A program made the translations under genes and the position numbers. A stretch of 34,134 nt of DNA from Rhynchosporium graminicola (taxonomy: Eukaryota; Ascomycota; Leotiomycetes; Helotiales; Ploettnerulaceae), in the NCBI GenBank assembly GCA_900074885.1, contig FJUW01000107.1, positions 1 through 34,134 of the forward strand, written 5' to 3'. Of the stretch, positions 11,940 through 21,241 are shown in pieces (the stretch's first letter is position 1; each line of letters begins with the position of its first letter). The notes beneath the pieces were generated by a model. The model did no database searches. It was given only the letters and a program-made list of their open reading frames with translations, and had not been told where the DNA came from.

Positions 11940-12530
11940 TAGGATTCTATTCTAAAATAACCGGACTTATTTAGCGTAATAAGTACTTAGAACTAGAGCG
12001 AGAGGGACCCTACTAGTACTATAGTAATTAGCGATAGAAAATAAGCGGACTATAGGAAGCTTATATCTAACTTTACTAAGTAATAATATTAGTAACTGAA
12101 TTAGTAACTTTAGTAGTAATAGAGCTAAAATAAGTAGTTAATAATAAAGAATAAGTAGAGTCCGAGGATAAGTATAAGAAGAGAAGACTAGCGGCTTAGA
12201 GAGGCTTTAAAGCTTTCTAAGCCTTAAGGACCTTATTAAGATCGTAATAAGCGTTAGCGCTAAATAAGCAATTAGCGATAGAAAACGATTAGAGTCTAAT
12301 AACTTATATAGTATCTCTATTAGTAAAGTAAGTCTAGATAGTATAAGTAATATATACTATTTAAGAACTAAATAGTTAGTGATATTTTTTAAGTAGAGCT
12401 TAGAATAAATATATAAGTTTTTATAGTTCTTACGCTTACGAGAATAGGTCGTATAAGCGCGGGAGTAAGTAGACTATATAAGTTAGTAGATATTAGGCGA
12501 AAATAAGTAAGATCTGACTTATATTCTAAT
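11940..12530 (+). pseudogene. Extra coding region after pol in element B, unknown product
   Basis: After the end of pol the same strand carries a further protein-like frame of about 190 codons, readable through TAA/TAG stops. It has an acidic start, a Gln/Tyr-rich part, a basic patch (KKRRLAAQ), leucine- and glutamine-rich helical text near 12200-12330, and a Ser/Tyr/Lys-rich tail. Most stops would be Gln codons before RIP. I do not recognise the family. It could be an additional structural or accessory protein of the element, or a captured host gene. Confidence 0.42.
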
Positions 12531-13093
12531 TAATATAATTAACCCTAGAGAGAGTATAAGTAACGTAATAGATAATAGAAGCTATCTGACTCCGATTAGT
12601 AGTAAGTAAAGTATAATACTTTTAGAGCGGAGATAGAAGATAGCGAAAGAGAAAGAGTAATTAATACTAAATAATCTTATTAACTTATAGTTTATTATAA
12701 TTAATTAAGAAGAAGGGAATTAGTCTATAAAGTAATAGAAAGAGGTATATATAGCTAAGGTAAGAGTATTTATCGATTTAATTAATAATAGAAGAGAGAG
12801 CGATAATAAAGAAATAAGAAGATATAATAAGCTTTATTATTATTATAAGCCGGAAATAAATAGAGAGGTTATATAAATAAATAACTAAAGGCCTTATATA
12901 ACTTTACTAGTATTATTAATTATTCTTTTACTATTAGTTCGCTATTATACTTTATTAGTCTACTATTATTATTAACTTCTAAGCGAAGTTAGTACGAAGC
13001 GAGAAAAAGAATCGTAGATATAATAAGCCCCGACTGTATATAATAGGGCAGGATATAGGTCTTTAGAGGCGAACCCTAATATAAGATAAGCGG
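12531..13093 (+). other. 3' non-coding part of element B
   Basis: This AT-rich stretch lies between the extra coding region and the polypurine tract. A short Tyr/Lys-rich frame near 12790-12890 faintly recalls a zinc knuckle but the spacing is wrong. Nothing else could be assigned. Confidence 0.4.
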
Positions 13094-13107
13094 AAGGAGA
13101 AGGGGAG
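13094..13107 (+). other. Polypurine tract of element B
   Basis: An all-purine run, AAGGAGAAGGGGAG, lies three bases before the 3' LTR in the position expected for plus-strand priming. Confidence 0.75.
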
Positions 13108-13110
13108 TAA

Positions 13111-13278
13111 TATAAGGGGCGAGCCTTAGGATTAAGTACTAGCGATACTTATACTTACTAAGCCTAGCGGCACCCGCATGTTTTCCTTCGGAGCTAGGCT
13201 AGAACCTGACTCTCTCCTGTATCGAACTTCTTGAATACTATACTTAACTATCTGCGTACGCGTTGCTCACCCGTGATA
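13111..13278 (+). repeat. 3' LTR of element B
   Basis: Same length as 6545-6712 and similar throughout. It starts TATAAGGGGC (TG to TA) and ends CGTGATA. ATAGC follows immediately, repeating the five bases before the 5' LTR. Confidence 0.9.
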
Positions 13279-13430
13279 ATAGCTAAGTATATAAGTATAA
13301 TTAAGCCTAATCTAATCCTAATTATTAATTATAATCTAATCTAATCTAATCAAAGGTCTAATTAACCTAATTAAATCTAATCTAATTATAATCGATTATA
13401 ATCGATTATAATTAATTAGGTTGATTATTT
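13279..13430. repeat. hAT right end with degenerate TAATC pentamers
   Basis: After the target duplication the sequence becomes a low-complexity run of TAATC/TAATT pentamers and ATCGATTATA motifs (about 13305-13420), ending where balanced-GC sequence begins. It is probably the subterminal part of the hAT transposon, since such elements often carry short subterminal repeats, but no inverted terminus could be paired. Confidence 0.45.
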
Positions 13431-13685
13431 TTTCTCATACTGAGCGCGATTAATAGCAGCATTCAAGCAGAATTGTGGCAGGAGATCCTGCGACACATCA
13501 GAATAAGTCTCTTATAAGGCAGCCCAGATACGGCTTACTTTCTCGAAACCGTCCTCTGCTCACAGGATTAAGATCTCCTTTGATGATGCGATGGAGTGCG
13601 ACTCCAGGAATTCTGAGAGGTCCGGTGGTCCTTCGTTAGGATGCATCACATAACCGTAGAAAATTGATAATCCCTTCGGGGGCAT
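13425..13685 (-). pseudogene. Small broken gene next to the kinase, unknown family
   Basis: From an ATG at 13683-13685 the minus strand reads 86 codons to a TAA at 13425-13427. It is interrupted twice: TGA at 13560-13562 and TAA at 13512-13514. The predicted protein begins with MPPKGLSIFYGYV and is mixed acidic and aromatic, with balanced codon use. The frame ends exactly at the junction with the AT-rich repeat, so the C-terminus may be truncated by the hAT insertion. It starts 24 bases downstream of the kinase stop in the same orientation but a different frame, so it could also be a 3' exon or a separate gene. I do not recognise it. Confidence 0.5.
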
Positions 13686-13708
13686 TTACAGTATTAATTT
13701 TCTATCCA

Positions 13709-15985
13709 CTACCGACATTTAAACATTGGCTCACCCCAATCCAAGCACTTGCTGGGATCAATGAAAAGTCCGTCAGAAAGACCTCGATAAGACACCCTAG
13801 GGGCTACGTGGAGGTGCTTCCGCTTCCGATTCGGCGAAGTCTCCTGAAGAACTGAGTCTTGCTTTATAATCTCCGATCGCTCAAAATCCACTAGCACCAC
13901 ATTTCTGGTCTCGGGGTTCCATAGCACGTTCGGTGGCCGTATATCATGATGCTCCATACCGCAATTCAACAGCTTTGTAACTGCCTCGCTCGTTTCCATA
14001 GCTATATCCCGTCCCATGGCCAACACTAAATCCTTACGTGCTTGCTCACCTCCCTATGACATGAGCAACATGTGGACTATTCTGACTCTAACATCTAGAA
14101 AGTAAGGGCGGACGAGAGAGATATTCCCAAGGTAGACTGGTACAAGTTCGCCTTGAACTTTATCCAGATGTCGATAGACTAAGCCTTCGTGCTTCAACTT
14201 GGCCTCGAATGCCGTCATAGTCCCCTTTGCAACGAAAGTGTAACCATGCGATTTCAGAGTCAATCTGAACAGCGTACCACGCGCACCTTGTTTTCTAAGT
14301 GGTTCGCATCCACTATCGGGGTCTTGGGCGAGTTAACATGACATCTGTTTCGCTAAGGACGTCCGGCCTAAAGAATGGTGAATGCCATCTCTATGAGCAC
14401 GATGTGTGTTGACGTTTGGATAAGCACTGTCCAAGGGACGTTTTCGAACAAGCCCTAGCAAACAGATACGTGTGCAGTATCGTTGATGACGAACATCGCC
14501 CTCTTTAACCACTTGTGATGACTTGCTGGATCGCAGCTGTCCGTTGCCAGACTGGTGCGTACGACCCCAAGGCTTGCTTGGCGTGTCAAAGTTTGAGGCC
14601 TCATCCGATGAGCCAGACGGGCTCTGTGGATCTCCGTGTATAGTTACATCTGCAGAGCCACAGCTATTCCTTGCCGTTCGTGGTTTTCTGGCTCGTAATA
14701 TGATCGGTGACCGCTTGAAGGCGTGGATTCGTGCATGAAATACTGAGGACGGTGGAGTCATAGCCTTCTCCTCAGCGGGTATCTGTCGTAAGATTGCTTC
14801 GTGATTAATCACTGCCCTGGAGCTAGTCTCCAGCGCGTGATTTCGCTATTTTTGGCTGCGAGGCTTCGACTTAAGTGCTATCAAGCAGAAGGATAAGGTC
14901 TGACTGACTGCGGTACGACATAATAAGATGTCGGCTTCGTCTTGGGATTCGTCTTGTGCCTCCGCTTCGATGTTGGGTTCTGCGAGGTGGTAATAGAGTG
15001 TATATAGCTCATCTTCCTTGAGCTGAAGGAAAATATCGGCTTCTCTTATAACTACTTTACTGTACTCGAGACCGTTCTCAACTATATATATATATGTTTA
15101 CGTCAGAGCTGCTGCTATTAGCTACTCAGAGTAGTACATAAACTTATCCTCTAGATCAGTAGGTATTATAATCCGATTGATAACGTCTTCCGGGATATTC
15201 AAAATTCCCTTGTCAGCTCGTAAGAGTCTAGCCCGCAGATTGAAGACTGACAGCTTATAGGAAGGTTTATATTCTATAACTATATATAGACTCCGTGTGC
15301 TATCTGCTTCCTTATATACGCAAATCTGATCGGCGTTTCGCGGTTTTGGATTCGACCTTGGATCGAGACCTTTGCTTAAGATGCGGAGATCCTGCAGACT
15401 TTGCTGGACCTCTTCGTTATTATCGCTAAGAGTGTTAGCATGGTTCTCGAAAATGATACCTTCGCCCAAATCGAACGCATAGCGAGCCTCGTCTATTCGT
15501 TGAAAGTAGGAGATAATATATATTATTAGTCGCTCAACAGCTAGGCGCTAATATGCCTCCAAATCCTTCTCGCTCGCGAGTAGCCGGTCGTAAAGGTCCT
15601 AGCCGAGTTCCTTGAGATATTAAATAGAGCTGAAATGTTTCGCGTCCATAGGAAGAAATTCAGAAACTCTTTCGAAGAGTTACTACTATAGTAATAGAAA
15701 GTCCGTCTATAGCATTAACAAGGTCGGGCAGAGCTTATTCTTAGGACTAGTAATAGAGCCCTGCGTACTGAGGCTTTTATCTGTCTGTATATAAAGCGGC
15801 TTCGAGAGGAATTTGTGATAAGCATATAGGTATTCTTCGAATGTGGTAGGTTTCGTTTTCTCTTCCTCGAGTTGAGCGCGAGCCTCGGCTTCCTCCGCAC
15901 GTCTTCGCTCCCATTCTACTCGCTGATCTGCTTCTCGAAGCAGCTGCTCGAGCCGCGCAATATCAGATTCCCGTCCAGAGGACAT
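13709..15985 (-). pseudogene. Protein-kinase-like gene, 758 codons, 12 internal stops
   Basis: One frame without indels runs from ATG (15983-15985) to TAG (13709-13711). Residues 5-45 form a charged coiled coil. A central region (about 170-390) is conserved-looking but unassigned. A Ser/Pro-rich linker (about 410-490) precedes a Cys/His cluster (C504, C508, HRAH near 528-531). The C-terminal kinase fold has a glycine-rich loop GARGTLF (about 567-573), VAK lysine K587, the catalytic-loop variant HHDIRPPN (D681, N686) and DFE in place of DFG (D700). Stops lie at 15707, 15686, 15683, 15680, 15620, 15599, 15548, 15122, 15098, 14846, 14333 and 14054 (lowest base of each); all are TAA or TAG, as expected from CAA, CAG or TGG. 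It resembles large fungus-specific kinase-like proteins; substrate unknown. Confidence 0.85.
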
Positions 15986-16031
15986 TCTGAAGAAGTAGGG
16001 TTGTTGTTGAGCTGAAATATGAAGATGATGT
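15986..16031. promoter_or_regulatory. Short gap upstream of the kinase ATG
   Basis: Reading toward the kinase ATG, the minus strand is CA-rich (CTCAACAACAACCC), as in many filamentous-fungal 5' leaders, and unlike the RIP-mutated flanks it still has CpA. No TATA box or other motif was identified. Confidence 0.3.
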
Positions 16032-16540
16032 TTGGGACCCTTGGGGCTAGTTATTGTCGAGGCAACGCTAACGTGCGCTAATCACATAAACACTAGCTTA
16101 GCACTAACCATTTGTTCGGAATGGGCGCAGTTAGCGCCTACCTGGCGCAAGGTCAAAATTGATAATGGTGCTTGTCTCCTCAAGAGTCCACTGTCGCATT
16201 TGGCTCGGAAATTCTACAAGCAGATCGATGATGCAATCGCCAGTCGGATCCACTTCAAACTTAAATACGACAAGTCGAACCTCGAGCAGCGGAGTAATGT
16301 CTGGCGATTGTTTCTGGATACGGCGACCACGGCTTAGGGAGCAGCAATTTACAGCCCGGACGACTTCGATGATTGGGTACGGAAGGGGCGTAATGGTCGC
16401 GAGGTTGGTAGCCCCTCACGACTTCAAGGAGTAAATCAATTAACGGTATCGTTTCAGATCAAAAACTTAGTGTCAGACCCTTATCAAATACCACACAGTA
16501 GCAACAGTATCGAAAACATTTCGCGTAATCTACCTTAACC
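16032..16540 (+). pseudogene. Broken + strand coding region divergent from the kinase
   Basis: A + frame opens at ATG 16032, runs 101 codons to TAG at 16335-16337, and continues in natural-looking text (SPDDFDDWVRKGRNGREV, then SFQIKNL) for about 65 more codons to TAA near 16538. The single TAG is consistent with RIP of Gln or Trp. Base composition is balanced, as in the kinase. The first ~40 codons may be leader, because only 46 bases separate this ATG from the kinase ATG. A - frame (16415-16131) is also open, so strand choice is not certain. Family not recognised. Confidence 0.4.
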
Positions 16541-17540
16541 ACCCCTACTCAACTTTCACGGAGGGCAGAGAGACTATACTAGCCATTCGTATTAGCGAAG
16601 CCCTCGAGTTCAATGACTTGAAGACCCTGTCAGCCTTTTTCGAACACGGTCCAGGTCGAGATATTATAACTCTGTATAACGTTCGGTTCCTTAGCGTATC
16701 CTATCTTAATAATAAGAATGCCACGGGTTAGGGTCAGCGGACTACCGATTATGCTTACGAGGCTTTCGAGTACCTTTATAAACACTAGGGTTCTATACGA
16801 ATATTATAGCTTCGACTTTATACCCCCTACTTATATGCGATACTTTCGGTTAATAACCCTGGGTTATGGAGCTCCCTTAAGCTCTGTAATATTCCTCGCC
16901 TGATAATTCGTAGTCTATTTAGTTATATTATACCTGAGGTCTGTAAATATCTCAAAGCTCGTACACGTATAAAGAAGCTATTCCCGTGGCGCCCACTTAG
17001 CTTAGAAAATATTAATAGAAGAAAGTGGAGTAGCTAAATAATATAAGAGGAGCTACTCGATAGTCGATATAAGTACTTAGACGACCGGGAAACCGTTACC
17101 GAAAGTCGAATAATACAACGGAATACTTACTATAAGCGGCGACGATAGTAGCCTATGTTATCGAAATCGAGAAAGAAGGGCCGCGTATAGCCACGAGATT
17201 TAGGTGAGAAGATAACGTTAGAGATAGTTAATTCTGAATACTGTTTGAATATACGACTAATTACTATATATATATAGTTCCTGCCCTGACCGCGAAGTAA
17301 AAGCGGTTAAACTCTATCCTTATTAATATCCAAATTCGACCTGGAAACTTCGTGCGATAATACGCATATAGTTAAGAGCTCTTAGGGGCTATCCTTTATC
17401 GGGCTCATAAATATCAGTAAGCCTCCCTTGATACTATACTGCGAGTCCCGACCTATGAACCTCTTTACTGAGAATGCCACTTTACTCTACCTACTATACG
17501 CCCTATCTTAAGCGACTATCTGAAATCCCTAGAGAAAGCG
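16471..17540 (+). pseudogene. RIP-mutated gene of unknown function, about 350 codons
   Basis: A single + frame reads as a protein through many TAG/TAA stops. Text becomes convincing at about 16525. Recognisable stretches include EALEFNDLKTLSAFFEHG (about 16598-16651), TTDYAYEAFEYLYKH (about 16741-16785), VNNPGLWSSLKLCNIPRL and FPWRPLSLENINRRKW near 16980-17030. The later half is basic and more mutated. Leucine spacing is reminiscent of fungal F-box/LRR-type proteins, but no F-box could be seen. It overlaps the end of the frame starting at 16032 with a shift of one base, so the two may be exons of one gene. It converges with the gene on the minus strand ending near 17515. Confidence 0.55.
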
Positions 17541-18560
17541 TAGTCTCTTATCCTAGTCCTTACTTAATAAGAGCTACTATATAAGTAGGGCTATAAACTA
17601 CTCTGACTAAATTATTTCGTCGATATATTACTAGAAGTCGATATCTATTAACTACTTCTGCTAATTATATATCTGACTACTATACGTAAACTATAAGTCT
17701 AAAGCCCTAAGTCGCTTAAGCATATAGCTAAAGTCACGAGTCGCGAAGATAGTTCGGATTAGCTCTAGGTTCGGGGCTAGAGTATCGTATAGGGTACCTG
17801 TCGAGTGCTGCAGGCTACTAGTAATAATCTAGTGCGCTAGCGGGTAGTATCGCTGCTTTAGTACCTAATCTTATTAGTACTTCGTTATTATCGATCTATC
17901 TCTACTTACTTTCTTAATATTAATATAAATCTCCTTTATCTGAGGGTAATTTAAAAATATTATTCGAAGTTTATTATATATATTATATATACTATCGAGT
18001 AGATTATTAAGAAAGCGCGCTTCTATAGTATACCTAAGGGTATACTTTATAAAGTCGGAGAAGGGGATTCGGAAGATCGCCTAGTATACGGCCGTATGGA
18101 ATTCGGCTGTAATCTGGGAAGGGGTTCCTTCGAGCGGTAGCTACTAGTTCTAGTCCTATAGAGATCTACTATATTTAAGTAGTATTTAGAGCTCTCTCTA
18201 AAGCTTATTAGCCTTATTATCGACTAATAAGTTTAAAGGGTCTATACCTTAGTCCTTAGAGAGGTTCTGGAAAAGTATATCGAGATCGGGACGTTTCTTC
18301 AAGTAGCTAACTATTACTGTTTTATCTACGCTAGGATTAAGCGAGCAGATAACTGCTACTTTGCGGGTGTTTTTAGTAGTAACTACCTTTCGCTAAGCTT
18401 CTGCCTCCTACTACTTAGTTATAAGACGAGAAGATTCCGATCCTATATTTAGGAAAGGTAATAATAGATTAGACGCGGCAAGTGAGAATAGATAGTTATC
18501 TAGTAGCTTAGTATAGAGAATAGTTAGATTAGTGGGAGAACGGTTAATAAGGAAGAATAG
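17515..18560 (-). pseudogene. RIP-mutated gene of unknown function, minus strand
   Basis: One - frame reads as protein from about 18540 down to about 17530. It includes a leucine-rich start, a basic segment, then KVAVICSLNPSVDKTVIV (about 18350-18297), KKRPDLDILFQNLSKD, a Gln-rich part, and helical text such as YTIEARFLNNLLDSIYN (about 18025-17975). A Leu/Arg-rich part near 17760 follows. More than 20 stops, nearly all TAG or TAA, would be Gln or Trp. No domain is recognised. The 5' edge overlaps a 17-bp minisatellite. The coding strand is supported by the lack of any comparable + strand frame. Confidence 0.55.
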
Positions 18561-18612
18561 TTAATAGGGAAGAAATATTAATAAGGGAGGAGGTTAATAA
18601 AGGAAGAAAGAT
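18543..18612. repeat. 17-bp minisatellite, four imperfect units
   Basis: Four units starting with TTAATA at 18543, 18561, 18578 and 18594 each continue with a G/A-rich block (AGGGAAGAA or similar). Unit length drifts 18, 17, 16. It lies at the 5' edge of the minus-strand gene and may be its upstream or N-terminal region. Confidence 0.6.
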
Positions 18613-19784
18613 AGACCTTAACTAACTTATATAGTATCGCTTCTTGAAGTTCGCCTACCTTAGACGAATTCGTATCTGTACTATAGAAGAAGTTTCCCCG
18701 AGAGCTGAGGTAGTATGCCTTACTCGATATAATCCTGTATTAAGGAACTATATAAAAGGCCGATAGTAGGTACCTTGGATATGTAGCTACTATACTATCT
18801 TTTAAACCCTGTAAGTATTATTCTGTCTATCTAGGGTTATATCTAGTGTCTATACTAGTGTATAGTGGCTAATTCTGTCTTAGAGCTATTAGCGGTAGTT
18901 CTTGATATTAGGTGAGATCGGATATCGCCGGTAGTAGCCTCCTTTGGAATTGGAATATACGAACTACTTGATAGTGTTATCCCTATTACTAAGTGATACG
19001 TAAAGCAGTAAGTCTAGTATCTATATTATCTGTAATACTCTGAATTCGCGAGCCTAGAGAGAGGTATATACGCAATAGAGGATTAAGCGATTTAAATATA
19101 TCGCCGAATGGAGATAGATACTAGCGTGTGTCTGTACTTATATGGGTTTCCGTTATCCTTCTTTGGTTTTCAATTAGCTACGGTTATCTAACTTTTCTAA
19201 GCTATTACCCTCCTCTATAACTGGTAGCTGACTAAGCGGGCGATGTAGCATGGAGGGTATATCTAAGGCAGGCGAACCCCGAGGAGTTGGCTTTTTTGAA
19301 GGGGAAGGGTTTAGTTATGGATAATGAAGCCTGTAGATACGTTGTAGTACTAAGGACTCCCGCTGCTTATCCGAGTTTACTGGAACAGCGACGGCAGAGC
19401 ATTCGGCATAGCAATACTGCGCTGAATCCATGGAAACACATATGAGTCACGAATGCTATTTCTGCTGCTTTGAATGGCTATGATGGGGCTGCTGAGGATA
19501 CATCAGGAGGGTGAGCTGAAGGATAGAAGTCATGAGTTGCAGTTGGGCCTCCTGGGTGGTTCCGAATAAATGCCCTCATAAGTAAGTATCTGAGAATTGT
19601 TACTTGCTAGCTACTATATCTAGTATGTCTCTCGATTAAGGTAGTCTTATCGGTTTTCTCCGCGTTCACGCCAGTCAAGTTTCTCCGGGCTAATATCTAA
19701 GTAGAGGTAGCTAACAGGCTTTGGTAGTGATGCGAAATATCGCAACTAGCGCCACCTTTTCAGGCTATTTAGATATAGCTGTCT
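18613..19784. other. Unassigned stretch, composition rising toward normal
   Basis: About 1.2 kb without a supported gene. CpA and TpG become common again after about 19130, so RIP pressure drops. A short frame near 19436-19500 ends ALNGYDGAAED and recalls the NGYDG motif of sugar transporters, but it is too short to call. Confidence 0.4.
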
Positions 19785-20045
19785 ATGGGCGTTTATTCCG
19801 AATCCCTAACGTTCCTAATTATAGTCGTTATTGCCGAATTCCTTTATAAGATACAGCATGGTGCTATGGGGAGCACCGAAAGCTGGCAAATAGGGGGTTC
19901 ACTTGGTCACATGTCCCGGAATACAATTATTGCAGACTATTACTTTCACGCTACTTTTTGGTGGGATATAGGGGTTTGGGGGTGCCTGGATATTCACGAA
20001 TGGGAATCCTCTGTCAGATACGGAGGGCCTCCCTGCCCAAATTGA
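19785..20045 (+). CDS. Possible small hypothetical protein, 86 aa
   Basis: An uninterrupted ATG frame of 86 codons lies in one of the few balanced-composition stretches. Residues 8-21 are strongly hydrophobic (LTFLIIVVIAEFLY), like a signal anchor. The C-terminal half is Trp- and Gly-rich with two Cys. No upstream promoter or homology can be shown, and in balanced-GC DNA an 86-codon frame can arise by chance. It may be a small secreted or membrane protein, or nothing. Confidence 0.2.
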   Translation: MGVYSESLTFLIIVVIAEFLYKIQHGAMGSTESWQIGGSLGHMSRNTIIADYYFHATFWWDIGVWGCLDIHEWESSVRYGGPPCPN

Positions 20046-20594
20046 GATATTTTTAGTATATAAGTGGGTTATGGTTACGATATTACTACGGTTTGGCTAG
20101 ATTGGGGGCTTGAGACGGATCAGCTGACGCAGATAGGTGGGAGAACAGAAATCATCTAACTACTATGGACCTCACCGGTACTATGATACCCTCAACCTAA
20201 TCTCTCGCCTGGTCCTCGGCATGATCTGCGCAGCAACAAGTACTCACGTTACGGAAGAGTTGCCGGGCGTGGCTGCAGAGAGTCCCTGGCGCTCCATGTG
20301 GTAGCTGAGGGTAGAGACGTCCGCTAGTCCCACTCCCGTGGCATGTGATGCCATAGAATGGAGATAAGCACCCAATTCTCACCCCTTGGTCTAATCAAGC
20401 GGCGTGAGTGAGGCAGATTCGGTATTAGGGGGGGGCCAAATTCGATACCTTACTGGCCACTATCCGTAATAACTAAGGCTAAGGTGAGTGGGAAGCTGTG
20501 AGGGATACTGTAAGAGGTACGGAACAGATAGCCTTTCCAAGAATGATAAGGCAGCTTTCGCATCGGCGATATAAGCACTTGACGACTATAAAGA
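20046..20594. other. Unassigned balanced-GC stretch
   Basis: No convincing coding frame on either strand. A run of eight or more G occurs near 20429. TATA-like strings at about 20566-20573 and 20586-20592 lie just before the next frame and could belong to its promoter. Confidence 0.35.
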
Positions 20595-21038
20595 GTGCTA
20601 CCAGCACGATCGATACTTTCCTCCCCATGCCTTTTACCTCTACGAGGCAGAACCTATTTCAGTAGGTACCTCTTTCTACGTAGGTCAAAAGCTAAGCTAG
20701 AAATAAACCTGCTAACAGAGAAAAATACTACTAATACGATATGCTTCCCTCATGAGATAACGCCCGAAACAATAGAAGATATGATATCGCCTTTGAACAG
20801 GTCAGTTCATGGTTCCGAAGATGTTGAAATAGTAATAACTATATCCGGTGATAGTATACTAGGTCTTAGGGGATCTCTACTAGAGCCCCTATATATCGGT
20901 AAGGATAGTCAGTTTACTCTACTTCGTGGTAAAATCTATGAATCTGGTACCTTAAATCCAGCTAAACTAAGAGAAATCTATACTATTTTTCGAGATATAG
21001 CGACTAACTCTTCTAGCGCTAGTGCTACTATTCCATAA
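20595..21038 (+). CDS. Uninterrupted 147-codon frame, unknown protein
   Basis: The frame is open from 20592, just after a TAA, to TAA at 21036-21038, with no internal stop although both flanks are heavily RIP-mutated. The first codon used here is GTG (20595); the first in-frame ATG is about codon 64 (near 20778), so the true start is in an upstream exon, at that ATG, or lost. The N-terminal ~35 residues are Arg/Ser/Leu-rich, like a mitochondrial presequence or simply non-coding. The rest is soluble mixed alpha/beta: EITPETIEDMISPL, EDVEIVITISGDSI, LEPLYIGKDSQFTLLRGKI and a Ser-rich tail. Family not recognised. Either it is under selection, or too young or too single-copy to have been hit. Confidence 0.5.
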   Translation: MLPARSILSSPCLLPLRGRTYFSRYLFLRRSKAKLEINLLTEKNTTNTICFPHEITPETIEDMISPLNRSVHGSEDVEIVITISGDSILGLRGSLLEPLYIGKDSQFTLLRGKIYESGTLNPAKLREIYTIFRDIATNSSSASATIP

Positions 21039-21241
21039 GAAACACTCAGGCTTCTGCCTATCATATCACAAGCTGTAATTCGTTAGTATTATCCTTATAA
21101 TAGCTATTCTTCTACTTATCCCCTAGGTTAGAATATATTAGTAAGCTCTAAGCTAATAATAGCTAACTCCATATAAGCAATACACGGCTCTAAGCTGCTC
21201 AGGGAAGCGGGCTAGCTAAAGAATAGCAAATAGAAGGCAAG

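Larger units (their letters stand above)
6545..13278 (+). mobile_element. Complete Ty3/gypsy retrotransposon, element B
   Basis: This element of 6734 bp has two 168-bp LTRs (6545-6712, 13111-13278) and a perfect 5-bp target duplication, ATAGC, at 6540-6544 and 13279-13283. It contains a gag with a zinc knuckle, pol with RT before integrase, an extra sense coding region after pol, and a polypurine tract just before the 3' LTR. It sits inside the hAT transposon, so it is the younger of the two. RIP has removed most CpA and TpG, and no long frame remains. Confidence 0.93.

Noticed and set aside
12790..12890. Tyr-rich frame as a second zinc knuckle in element B
   Set aside because: Spacing does not fit CX2CX4HX4C, and some changes needed are not RIP transitions.
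14523..14738. 71-codon + strand frame
   Set aside because: Shadow of the kinase-like gene, whose minus frame is continuous across this part.
15715..15900. 61-codon minus-strand frame in another phase
   Set aside because: It overlaps the coiled-coil N-terminus of the kinase-like gene and its Arg/Lys-rich text is a phase shadow.
16131..16415. Open minus-strand frame with plausible text (FKFEVDPTGDCIIDLLVEF)
   Set aside because: It has no ATG near its start and overlaps the + frame from 16032, which extends further with natural text. Kept only as an alternative.
16159..16434. Second + strand frame overlapping 16032-16540
   Set aside because: Very rich in Ser, Met and Arg with unnatural order; it is probably a phase shadow, though it is in phase with the frame from 16471.
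19436..19500. NGYDG-like motif suggesting a sugar transporter
   Set aside because: Only about 20 codons, with stops on both sides and no membrane segments nearby.
20197..20382. 61-codon minus-strand frame with several Cys
   Set aside because: No supporting motif or context; length is within chance for balanced-composition DNA.
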